A stretch of DNA of 64,000 nt from Clavaria fumosa. Its lineage: Eukaryota; Basidiomycota; Agaricomycetes; Agaricales; Clavariaceae. Shown here in pieces: positions 1-9,861 of this stretch (the stretch's first letter is position 1; each line of letters opens with the position of its first letter). The stretch is from contig OX637800.1 of NCBI GenBank assembly GCA_951802425.1, positions 2,790,001 through 2,854,000 on the forward strand. Reading direction: 5' to 3'. Under the pieces are notes generated by a model. That model made no database searches, was not told the origin of the DNA, and was given only the letters and a program-made list of their open reading frames with translations. A program made the position numbers and the translations under genes.

Positions 1-410
1 CCACTACGAGATGCGCCACGTCCTACATGGTCCTTCATACATAACTCTACAGAAACATCATTGTACCTCTACAACGTCACGGCATTCCCTCTGTCAACTT
101 GACAACAGTATGTCTGCCACCGAAGCCTGGTGAAAATCTAATTGCCAGGCAAAAATGAGGAAGCTTCAAGGAACAAAGGAATGGAGGAAAGGAAAAAGAG
201 AATAAATCTTTGAAGTGTACAGGAGTGCTGCTGACAAGCGGGTCGATTGACGAGTGCAAAGCAGGGAAGATACGTCAAATGGACAGAGAAGGTATCATCA
301 CCTTCTGGTCACCGGTTATCAATGGATGATCGGTGATCGAAGATGAGACAGATGTGAATCTGGCCGGGATATGAACTTCTTCATTAGTTATCTCACTGGA
401 GGTAATCTAA
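1..410. other. Window edge, no recognised gene
   Basis: Only short open frames are present and none shows a recognisable domain or convincing splice signals. The stretch lies beyond the 3' end of the minus-strand kinase-like gene and may hold its untranslated end or a neighbour cut off by the window edge. Confidence 0.4.
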
Positions 411-1960
411 CTACATGGAGGTAATCGATCGGGTCCAATGCGTACACTTGGATACAAGAAATTCGGGCACATGGGAACTCCTGGTGCAGTTCGATGGACA
501 ATTCAGGTAATTCTCATCCTCACAGAAGGGAACACATGTGGGCGTTGGTGTCTTGATTGTACAAGGACAAGTCCCTTCTGTCGTACAACAAAGAAATGGT
601 GCATCTGGCGAACTCTTTTCATGGGCATGAGCAAAGTCAATGCTGACGCTGACACAACTGGGAAATATACCATACCTCCTACGCTGAAGGCTCCTCCGTA
701 TCCTCAACCTTGGGAGCTGTGATTTCAGTGACCATGCCAAGCACAAGGGAAGGAAAGATACCTTGAGCCCCAGAATGTCCGATTCAAACCTCAGGCAGAC
801 ATCGAACATATCCGGACGAGACCTAGGGTCTTGATCCCAGCACTCCTTCACTAGCGCCCCAAATTTCTCATGTGTCTCTAATGCGAGTGGGAGTTGGGGA
901 CGCTTGCCCGTGACGACATGGAGTATGACTCTATTCTCGTACTTCTTCCTTGCGAAAGGCGGTTGTCCGGTCACAATCTGGTAGATATTGAGTAATCTAA
1001 CCGAAAGCAATGCGGTATGCGGACCTCGAGCATGGTCATAGCAAATGCATAGACATCACTTTGTGTAGTGTAAAGCTGGTCCGCATCCTCCTCAGGAGGG
1101 TTCAAGATTTCTGGTGCAGCCCACCGATATGACATGGCAGTCTTTGCAGACGTGAGCGCCAACCCATAATCGCATAGGATGGGCTGTTCTTCTCCATCAA
1201 TCAGGATGTTCAGCTGAGAGAAACCTTCATGAGCGAGGTATTGAAGGGATACAGAAAAAGGAATCTTACACCACGTATGTTGCCGTGCACAACGACAGGC
1301 TTGAAATTGTGCAGGTATCGGATTGCCCGAGCCACTCCCTGAATCTGACAGCACGTGAGTGACCGCTCGCGATGAGATGCGCGGACGTATTACCAGTTCC
1401 AATTTCCTCTCAACAGATGTATCAGGACTCCTTGCAAGGTATCGCATAATGTTGCCGTGAGGATAGAAAGGTGAGACAAGGCCTGGCATGGGCTGTAGTG
1501 TGAAAGTAAAACCTAGAAACCTAGAGACATTTCGATGGTCCAAGCGGATCCAGACTTCTCCAAGAGCGATGAGTTGCTGTAAACAAAAGAAAAAAATCAC
1601 GGCTGCTACCCCACAGAACATCAGATGGAACTTGGACGGACCTTCTTCAAATGGTCGATCCAAACTTGGTCCGAAGACAAACCTCCCCGTATCATTCGAA
1701 CCACGACCTATGCATCACACCATTATCGAGTTGACAAAAGCAACAGGCATGCTGCTCTCTGTAAAAAATACCTTGTTCTGTTCTCCTTCAAAGAAGCGAG
1801 CCTCCCATACATCTGTGTAGTCGCCCAAAGCGAAGTAGTGTGTTCCCATGATTCGTACCCGTTGCGATATGTCCTGAGGAGCGCATGTAAGCAAGGAGCT
1901 CTCCGATGCGTACAGGCAGGAACGCTTGCAAGTGTGTTGGACATTTCAGGCATCGAGTTT
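411..1960 (-). CDS. TKL-family protein pseudokinase
   Basis: Minus-strand exons assemble into a tyrosine-kinase-like fold. Around 1870-1720 is an N-lobe start, DISQRVRIMGTHYFALGDY followed by TDVWEARF, in the position of the glycine loop. Around 1570-1400 follow LDHRNVSRFLGFTF and the hinge-like HGNIMRYLARSP. Around 1340-1280 is GVARAIRYLHNFKPVVVHGN. Around 1220-1020 are NILIDGEEQPILCDYGLA, a YRWAAPEIL motif and SDVYAFAMTMLE. The final exon, below about 970, carries GQPPF, CWDQDPRSRPDM and a short tail. Introns are GT-AG and about 45-60 nt. The catalytic HRD is HGN and DFG is DYG, so the base aspartate is missing and phosphotransfer is doubtful. Such kinases are strongly expanded in mushroom genomes. 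The first exon and the last coding exon below about 750 are uncertain, so both ends are approximate. Confidence 0.62.
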
Positions 1961-4179
1961 GCAATGGGAAAGATTGGAAGGATGGAGTCTTGGGAGTGGC
2001 TTGAGAGTCCGGTCTGGTATGCCGTTTGCAGACATGGGAGTATTTATACCCCTTCCCCTTCCAAGTTTATAATTGTGGTTTTGTGTTGCAAACAGTAGTG
2101 CCGCATGTGAGTCTGGGGTTATAGCGCTGCGCAAAGGTAGCCTGCCTTGAGGTCTCCACCACGATCTCTGGGTCACGTGGCAATGATACCAATAGGGGGG
2201 TGGACGGCACCTCCGTTAGCCCTAACGGCTTGATCACTTTTCGAAGCATCATTTATTTAGAAATTCAGATCAACTGTCATGTCTTCTTACAAGGCTGTAC
2301 GAGAACTGTCGCAAGACTGATCGCTGTCGGGTGAGAAACTGTAGAACTCCAAGTTCTAGTCCTCAGCGTGGTATGACAGTTGGACCTGTTCACGTTGTCA
2401 CCACTCCCCAGCTGACTCCTTATCGCCCCCCTTCCCGCTGACGCCCATCAACCCAAATGCCAAGCCACCACGGCACATCGTTCCCCTTCCTTCGGCCTAT
2501 CTCACCGCTGTCAGTCTTCAGCAAACGGTTCACGCTGGTCCCTCAAGCCTGAAGCATCGCTCCACACACGCTATACAGCCCTACGCGCCCTCCATCCCCG
2601 TTTCGCCACGTGTTTTTCAGGGCCCCGCCCCAGAATAACGGCGGAATCGGAGCCGGAACAGGACGGGTCCCTAACACCGCGCGATAGCGCATGACCCGTT
2701 CTGACGCGCACCGTCGACTACAAGCGAGCAGACCTTGAGCGCGTGTGTCCTGAGCGGCATCATATTCTCTGATACACTCCAATGCTGTTGATTTTTATTC
2801 TCTTTTTCCCTCGAGTCAAGTTGGTGAGAATGGAAGGAGAAGGCCTGCCCTGGAAGGGAACCACGGAAACAACGAACCAGCAGACTTTTCATTGCACCGC
2901 ATCGACTGTCTTCCTTGCTTCTGTCTTCCTTTCTCGACCCACGTGTTGCTAATTAGGTGGCGCTAATCATCACTTAGGGGCTGGGAGGGACTGAACCTCA
3001 CGTCCGTAGCTTGCGACGAACGAGACCGCGGTTCCGGATTTGGATGTGAGTCACCAGCCGGGCATGCTGGGCATCGAGTCTGCGACCAGGGATCTGTTCC
3101 ATATCTTCAAAATAACAGGTGTAACGACGTGACACCGAGATCGGGCACACGTATGACGATCTCTGCGCGCGAGCCACTGGCGTTGGCGTATTAGATGACG
3201 AAGATCTCCTTAGGAAACTTGATGAGGCGCGTGGGGTGTGGTGTCGCAAAGGCCTTATTTCAACACAAATGTGGGTCAAGTGTCTGTCAAGTCAAATATG
3301 ATGCAGGGTTGCGTGTTCCCCTCCACCTAATGCAGTAATGTCACACTCGCGACCGCAGTAAGTGTAGGAGGCAGCATTTGAGCAGAGCTCCGCAAATGTG
3401 GAAAAGGACTCGACTTTAGGTGCTGTGGCTGTGTGGAAGTGGATTACATAATATCTAATACTACGACGACTAACTCATCACTCTTGCTCCTTGAGGCAAC
3501 TTGTTCGCAACTTCAACCTGCAGTACAAGTCTTTCGCTCGCAGTTCTCCATATGCAACTCTGCGGAGCCCGTAGCTTACAGACCTCCCCATTACAGTGCA
3601 CGTCTACCGTGTCTCCCACGCCGACACGCCAACGCCCATCGGCTCGTGCGCTCCAGCATCCCAACCGAAGAAGACAAAAATGCATATATCTCGCCTTGCA
3701 CGATCACTGGTTACGTGTCGACAACTCAATCCCCACGCATAACTAGTTCATGTGAATCTTTACCCACAGGCGTCGGTTGCGCTCTGCTCGCCTAGACTCT
3801 GTCGGCCTTCCTCGACGGTTGTATCAGCCAGGTTTCTTACTAGTCTAATCTGGCTTGAGCGCCTACCGGTAGTACCGGAGCATCCTCTCTCTACTTCGCT
3901 CTTGCCCCGCATCTCGCGTACACTCCGCACGGACTCAGAGGCTCTCGCCTATCCTTTTCAGCTTGGCATTTGTGCTGCTCATGCTCTGTGCGTCTACATG
4001 CCTCGCATCTCTTTCTTTTGCTTGTGTGTCCCTCTAGGAAGGACACTTTTGGGTCATGTTGTTTTTGATAATAATTGAAAGTACAGTGCTGCCTTACCTC
4101 ACATCTTGACAAGCAAGAACACAAAGGACATTGTGGACATGAAGACTTTTGACCCGAGTGCCATACAGACTGAGAGTTT
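1961..4179. other. Intergenic region, no recognised gene
   Basis: About 2.2 kb between the pseudokinase and the Rossmann-protein gene. Several frames of 70-120 codons occur on both strands (for example 2998-3279 minus and 3433-3795 plus), but they overlap one another, have low-complexity or Arg/Ser/Pro-rich translations and match no family I recognise. A short gene with many introns could be hidden here. Confidence 0.4.
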
Positions 4180-5117
4180 TCAATATGAGACAGAAATACA
4201 TTTGCCTTTGTGCTCCTGCCACTGCTGCAACAGGTCTTCCACTATGAAATGCGCCACGTCCCGTCTTGAGATGGTGTACGCGCCAGGCAGGTCGCTGCTG
4301 CTGACCCGATAAGGCTTCGCCTTCTTTTGGCCTGGCTTGTCCGCGCGGCACTCGCCGTCAGTAAGGCGTGAGGCTCGAATCACTACAATGTCCTTCATCG
4401 CGCCTTTCTCAGGCAACCCCTCCTTTTTCGTCCAATCATCTGGTCCCATGATCTCTTCCGGCGGTTCCGGGTCGTCCGCGTTCCACTCCCTGCCGGTGCA
4501 GTGGGCGGCGATCCTCTCCATGCCGAGCTTGTCCTTCAGCGCGGCATGGAGCAGATACGAGTAGAGGGGCTTGTAGAGGAACGGCAGAGCGTTGTGGGAC
4601 GTCTGCGTGGCGCCCACCGAGGTGACGGTGACGACCTTGGTGGTGCGCGGCGGGGGCATGGTGCAGATCGCATTGAAGAGACATGCAGTGACGAGATTAG
4701 GCGGTTCAAGGAGGAAGCCCTTTGTTATGCTGAACTTGAGGGAGGTGCTACCTGGGACGGTAATGAGAGGGGCTGGGGTGATCATAGGAGCCCGGACTGA
4801 CCGACGGTGAAAACGAGCAGGTCGACGGGTTCGCCGTCGCCCGCGGTTGCTTCCCATGCCCGCCTGACGTCGTCACGGACGAGGGCATCGCCTTTAATCA
4901 GACGCACCGTGCCTGCCGCAATATAACGCTTGATGAGCTCGTCACTATCAAAAACGGCCGGCGAACGCAGCAGGAAGGCCACTGTCCAGTCTTTCTCTAC
5001 CTCAAAATTGTAAGCCTAGCATCGTGGCTCATTATTGTTGAGAAAGCACTCACGCAAGAGACTAACACCAGCGAAGTATCCAATATTTCTAGAGCCTCCG
5101 ATAATAAGGGCTCTCAT
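4180..5117 (-). CDS. NAD(P)-binding Rossmann-fold (NmrA/SDR-like) protein
   Basis: Three exons on the minus strand. Exon 1 starts at 5117 with MRALIIGGSRNIGYFAGVSL, a beta strand followed by a Gly-rich GGSRNIG dinucleotide-binding turn typical of extended or atypical SDRs. After an intron with donor gtgag, exon 2 (to about 4790) continues VAFLLRSPAVFDSDELI and GTVRLIKGDALVRDDV, the usual second strand and the Asp-bearing loop. It ends with VDLLVFTVG, matching the strand-4 position. Exon 3 carries KVVTVTSVGATQTSHNALPF, where an SxxG replaces the Ser-Tyr-Lys core. It then has a long helix, GPDDW, VVIRASRLTDGECR, and the C-terminal RRDVAHFIVEDLL common to NAD(P)H-binding epimerase-like proteins. 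Substrate and pathway cannot be read from the sequence. Stop at 4180. Confidence 0.75.
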
Positions 5118-5351
5118 GAGGGGCAGATAGATAATAATGAAGCTTATGAGGACACCGTTTAAATAACTGTCGCGGCGACATCACGTGACCCACCGACGCC
5201 GACTGTAATCTCATCGTCATCGGAATGATGTAATAAGGAGTGACGGTGTCCGGGTACGTGGGTAGGTAAGGAAATGTCCAAGGATACAGACAGTAGAAAA
5301 AACTGTCTAGGTGGCCATGAGCCGCTCGCAGAGAGATGCGAGGGGAAAAGT

Positions 5352-5600
5352 TCAGGTAGAGAAGGAAATATATATATATATTGCCAAAGTGATTGAGACG
5401 GGGTTGATCTGTCCAGTGTGACCTGGCCAGCCTTGCTGCCACTCAGGATCAAGGAGAGGGTTTTTGTGAATGTAGCATTCGAAAGCATTCGAAGACCACC
5501 ATCCTGCTGCATGGATGAGGTTGGGTGACACACCATCTTCAGCTAGGGCAGTTGAGCGGAATGGCTCATCATCGGTCTCCACAAGCCGAGGTGTCTTCAA
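5352..5600 (-). pseudogene. Remnant of tyrosine recombinase (integrase) C-terminus
   Basis: The minus-strand translation contains RSTALAEDGVSPNLIHAAGW, then WSSNAFECYIHKNPLLDPEW. This order (small residue, DG.SP..I, AAGxWSS, AF..YI.KNPLL) matches the C-terminal catalytic segment of tyrosine recombinases found in basidiomycete genomes, where GRWSSDAF precedes a catalytic Tyr in Y-I-x-K. The conserved Arg of GRWSS is Trp here. Only about 40 recognisable residues remain; there is no N-terminal domain, no first catalytic Arg box and no upstream ORF. It is most simply a dead fragment of a mobile element. Family assignment is from memory of the motif and needs a profile search. Confidence 0.5.
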
Positions 5601-5723
5601 CGGTCAACGGCAAAACTATTGAAACCCATGATTTGAACCATCACAGCGCGCATTCCATCACATCCGCATCGCTGATGCCAGAACCAGCTCGGCCGTCATC
5701 CATCACCTGGTGATCGATAGTCA

Positions 5724-5799
5724 ATGGCCATATCCGGAGCCACGGCCATACTTCCGGAGCCACGGCCATGCTTCCGGAGCCACGGCCATGCTCCGGCTG
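5724..5799. repeat. 20-bp minisatellite, about 3.7 copies
   Basis: A tandem unit of about 20 bp reads GGCCATACTTCCGGAGCCAC and is repeated with small changes (ggccatatccggagccac, ggccatacttccggagccac, ggccatgcttccggagccac, then a partial ggccatgctccgg). It lies in the spacer downstream of RRP42. Confidence 0.85.
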
Positions 5800-5965
5800 A
5801 TGTTCGCCAGCACGTGAGGCTATCGATCAAGGTACGGCGCCACCGACGATCGAATGATCGGAAGCATTCCGTTTCGGCCCGAACGCCGGACACCAGTTTG
5901 TCAAACACGCTGACACATGAGAGAGCTTACTGTAATTAATTTTCTTTCAGAGTCGGAATACAGAG

Positions 5966-7168
5966 CTATCTGCCCGTTGCCTTCCTGCCTTGCCTTGCCT
6001 CCTCTTCTTTCAGCTTTTTGTTTTGCGCTAGGTACAGGTGTCGTGCATGCTTCTCGCCAGCCTGTCACCAATGCCAGGAGATGAGTGAGAAAACTTTAGG
6101 CACAAAATGACAATGGCAGACACCTTGATAAGCGTTTGAATCGTACTCAGCTTCAGCTCGCCTGTCCCGACAAGTCTTATGCCTTGCATTGCCGCTTGCT
6201 CTCCGCGGAACGAGAATACCAATATGAGTTTCAGTGGCGTTGCCGCCTCTTCCGCGCTAGTGGCATCCAAATAATATATTGGAGGAACCTGAACACCCAT
6301 AGGACAACAGACGGTTCAGAAATACGTCAACGTAAGGAGGAATACGGGACCGGAGCACCGAATGGAAACGGAATGACCAAACGCACGAGGTTGAGAGTGA
6401 CGCCCACTGGCCAAACGTCCCATTCACCCAAGGGATCCCCGTCGTCCCAATTGTCAACCAGCTCAAATTCTGCGATGGCCGAGGCCCCAGCTTGGCCTTT
6501 CGAGCGTTCCGGCATCATGATGTCGAGTCCGCCCTCGGTCTGGGCCTCGTTCGGCGCGCGATAGTCTAGGGGCCTCGTCCGCGGGACCCGCGCGTCGCAG
6601 AGGGCTGCGCGAGCTGCAGCCCACATCACGTCACCCACGTTCCCCGCGTCGCTCAGCACCATCGCGTCCAGGTAGCACACCCACCGCCTGCGGCCGGGCA
6701 CGATCATGAGGCCGACGCCGGGCGCGATGGATGCGTGCGCGAGCGTGGTGTGCAATACGGACGTGAGGTCCGCCGAGAGCTCGTCCAGTAATGTAGGCGA
6801 CAGCCCTGGGTATGCGCTTGGAGTACTGTTCGCGCAATAGCGGAGGAACGATCAACGGATAGTAAAACGAGAAATGAGGACGGGACGGCAGACCAGATCA
6901 CGGTGCAGACAATGCTCTCTCCTCCCTGGCCTGCAATGATGTCCTCCACTTCTAGTTTGACCGTGGCTAGCACCTCCGTGCGTTCCGCCGCGTCGCCGAT
7001 CGCCGCTCGCGCGCTGCCGTTCGCGAGCGGCGCCACGGCGGTCTCCAGTCTCAGCTGCCGATAATCGCACAGGCCACGCCCATCGTCACGCAGAGGAGGG
7101 CTGCTGAGCAGCGATGATTGAATGTATTGCTTTTCAAGTTTTGAGATGGGCGCGGCGGGGGACACCAT
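5966..7168 (-). CDS. RRP42: Exosome complex component Rrp42 (RNase PH-like)
   Basis: Minus-strand gene with several short introns. Exon 1 (start 7168) reads PLRDDGRGLCDYRQLRLETA then APLANGSARAAIG and TEVLATVKLEVED, the N-terminal RNase PH fold of the Rrp42/EXOSC7 ring subunit. The next exon has PTLLDELSADLTSVLHTTLA, then GVGLMIVPGRRRWVCYLDA, AGNVGDVMWAAARAALCD and DIMMPE. A later exon has IYYLDATSAEEAATPLKLIL and GIRLVGTGELKLSTIQTLIK. The last intron (about 6062-6123) leads to AGEKHARHLYLAQNKKLKEE and a stop at 5966-5968. Length is close to the ~300 residues usual for the family. Rrp42 pairs with Mtr3 in the catalytically inactive six-subunit ring of the RNA exosome, which acts in 3'-5' RNA decay and rRNA maturation in nucleus and cytoplasm. 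Confidence 0.88.
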
Positions 7169-7365
7169 AGTAGTGTTTAGGGTAGGACGATCTCAAACTT
7201 CGTCAAAGGTCATGAAGTGGTATCACATTAAATTAGCGATTACTGTAACGTACACAGACGAGACATCCATCTCGTCTGTTCCAGCATATCAAGGTTACAG
7301 CAACGTCCCCGGGGGACGCAATATTCCCCATCAGACTGGCGTTGCCCATGATTCTGAGCACGGGT

Positions 7366-9293
7366 TCAAGGCCCCATAGGCCCTATATGAATGGGGGGTT
7401 CGACGTGGTGGACATCATGGTGCGCTTCGACGTGGCCGTTCATGTGCTGGCCGATTTCTCTCATGGTGAGATCGTCCGTGCTGCCTTCCAATGGTTCATC
7501 CAAGCAATTGTAGACGTCTTCGTTCATCTCATATCTGTCCAGGCCAACCCTTTGAGCGTTGTCGACCGTGCAAGGCGATAGGAAGACCGTGAGCTCCATG
7601 AACCACAGAATGAGATACTGTTTCGTGGAGACCAAGGGTCAGCGCGCTGAGACGAGGAACAGAAGGAGATAAGGGACTAGGGGGCGAGCCCACCGTGACA
7701 ACGAGTGACCAGCTGAACCCTGCAACCGCTCCCGCAGCCTGATACCCAAGCTGAATAAAGTGACGATCGAGCCAGCCACCGGGAATCATTGTGATTCCAT
7801 CAAAATCGGTGACGCTCGCTTGGGCAAAGATTCCAGTGAGGAGGGTGCCAACTATACCACCGACGGCGTGGACCGTGAAGATCTGGAGTATGGTCAGGCC
7901 CATCACGAGAGAAAGTCGCATTATGAGCAATAATTGGACAAACAAATAGCGACGGACCTCAAGAACATCATCAATGCGCAGCCGTCGAACGAGCCAAGTG
8001 CTGTAATGGCACACGATAGATGCAATAAACCCGAAAAGGATAGCTGCGGCTAGGTGTTCCTGATCATCAGCGCAAACAGCAGCGGTGCTTATTACCGAAA
8101 CTCACGAGTGCCCACATAGCCGGCGGCGGGCGTGATTGCCACTAGGCCAACCACCGCACCAGTGGAAAATCCCATCGCTGACCATGGTCGGCTGTGAGCT
8201 CTGTTTGGAGATCGTAGATAATCCTTTGAGAAAGAATGTCAGGGGGAAACCCGTATATGGTATTGGAGAGGATCAACGTACAATTAACATGTAGGTCAAA
8301 CCTCCAGTGCTAGCGGCCACATTGCTTACAAGAACGGCTTGTGCAGCCCTCAAGTTCGCAGATAAGGCTGAGCCGCCGTTGAATCCCATCCAACCGAACC
8401 ACACTAAGGCAGTTCCGATATAGACGAAGCTCAGATTAGTGGGCGGATATCGATGAGTGTTGATGCGGGGACCGAGGAAGAAAGAGATCGATAGCGCGGC
8501 ACATCCCGAGGTTATGTGAACAGGCGTTCCCCCTGCAAAGTCGAGAATGCCAAGTTTATTCGCCCAACCACGCGGGTTCCACGTCCAGCGAGCGACCGGA
8601 TCCCAAACTAGGGTGGACCAGGCAACTAGGAAAAAGATGAGAGGTCCAAATCGCACACGCTCTGCCACAGCACCTATAGCAAGCATGGGTCTGAACAACT
8701 ATCGTGAGTGCCGGCGAAAGGATCCAAAAAAGATCGGCGAACGTGAATGTAGCAAACATCAGCTGATAGATGCAAAGGACGAGGGCTGGGATTTTGGCAC
8801 TTGTTATAGCTGGCTTCTCCAACACACCCTTGAGACCGAAGTATTCTGATGAATGTTAGAGCACGCTCGCTTCAGTTGTGAGGTGTGACGCACTTGCATC
8901 ACCATAGAACATGCCTCCTCCTTCGCTGAAAGTCAATGAATAACCAATGCACACCCACTAAGGGCACAGAATTAGACGGTCATCGAACGCTCAAGGAGCA
9001 GCCCACCTGTAATGTGACAACAGAAAAGGTCAACCAACCCAAGAACAACATAGACAGAGCATTCTTCCGCCGCATGATCCCCGAATATATCAAGCATACG
9101 CCAGGAATCATTATCCATACAAGAGCTGCCGAGGTTAGCACCCATGCGATATCGCCGGGGCTGTAAACGAAGGTTTGGTCACCACTAGCAACAACGATGC
9201 TTTTCGCTGGAGAATGGTACGTATAATGAGTATCTTTTAACGATGACCAGAGGGAGGACCTTTCTCACAAGCATCGTAAGTGACATTGACCAT
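7366..9293 (-). CDS. Ammonium transporter (Amt/Mep/Rh family)
   Basis: Multi-exon minus-strand gene. The short first exon encodes MVNVTYDA (start 9293). After an intron comes SGDQTFVYSPGDIAWVLTSA and the first membrane span, then IYSGIMRRKNALSMLFLGWL. Later exons have GLKGVLEKPAITSAKIPALV, MLAIGAVAERVRFGPLIFFL and GGTPVHITSGCAALSISFFL, which carries the first of the twin conductance histidines (PVHIT). Then come LVWFGWMGFNGGSALSANLR, ILQIFTVHAVGGIVGTLLTG (second histidine, TVHAVGG) and QLGYQAAGAVAGFSWSLVV. The cytosolic tail has GLDRYEMNEDVYN and ends at 7366 with a His-rich stretch. Eleven membrane segments are expected. It mediates uptake or sensing of ammonium at the plasma membrane and is usually under nitrogen catabolite control. 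I cannot tell which Mep paralogue (permease or sensor) it is. Confidence 0.9.
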
Positions 9294-9861
9294 ATCGTGG
9301 AGGTGGTGATCAGGAGAAGAGAAATTAATATTTTAAGTGCGATTCGGCCGGCCAGGCTTGTTTTCCCAAATCGAGCGCTTATCCAGGTTATCCCCGCAAC
9401 CCCTGGCTTCTTCAAAATTCTTGAACTGGTTGCTGTCAACGATACAGTCGCGCGACGCAAGAAGTTCAGGGCTTGATGGGTATATAGACCTTCAAAGACA
9501 CATACTAGTCGTGGTCAATGTGCGCCAAGCAGTGCATAGAATGCGGTGCTGTGCCAAAGCGCTCTCTAGCTGCTGGGAAGATAACGGAGACACAGGACCG
9601 GAGGCGAGGCTGGAGAAAAAGGCTGCGGTCGGCGCAATTGTTGTTCGACCCTGAGCGTTCCTGCAGGGTCGAAGGTCGAGACGGCCATTCAATCCGGCGA
9701 TAAGCGTTAAGTTCGGGGGCAAGCGGCGCCACCAACGCCGACGACCCGCAACCCGTCGACAGGGTACAACTACAACTGTATAAGCATCGAGCGGCAGGGC
9801 GTCTTGCTCACTGCTACCGTCCTCGTCCTATCGTAACGGTGCAACAGAGGGTGCAGTCACC
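9294..9861. other. Divergent intergenic region
   Basis: About 570 bp separating the divergently transcribed ammonium transporter and kelch-BTB genes. It probably contains both promoters. No RNA gene or repeat is evident and the short open frames are not convincing. Confidence 0.5.

Larger units (their letters stand above)
5118..5965. other. Intergenic region with transposon remnant and minisatellite
   Basis: Between the Rossmann-protein gene and RRP42. It contains a short AT microsatellite near 5368-5380, a tyrosine recombinase remnant and a 20-bp minisatellite (separate entries). No complete gene is visible. Confidence 0.5.

Noticed and set aside
3433..4078. Overlapping plus-strand open frames of 108 and 120 codons
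   Set aside because: Translations are Ser/Pro/Arg-rich with no known motif, frames overlap each other and minus-strand frames, and no splice-linked domain emerges.
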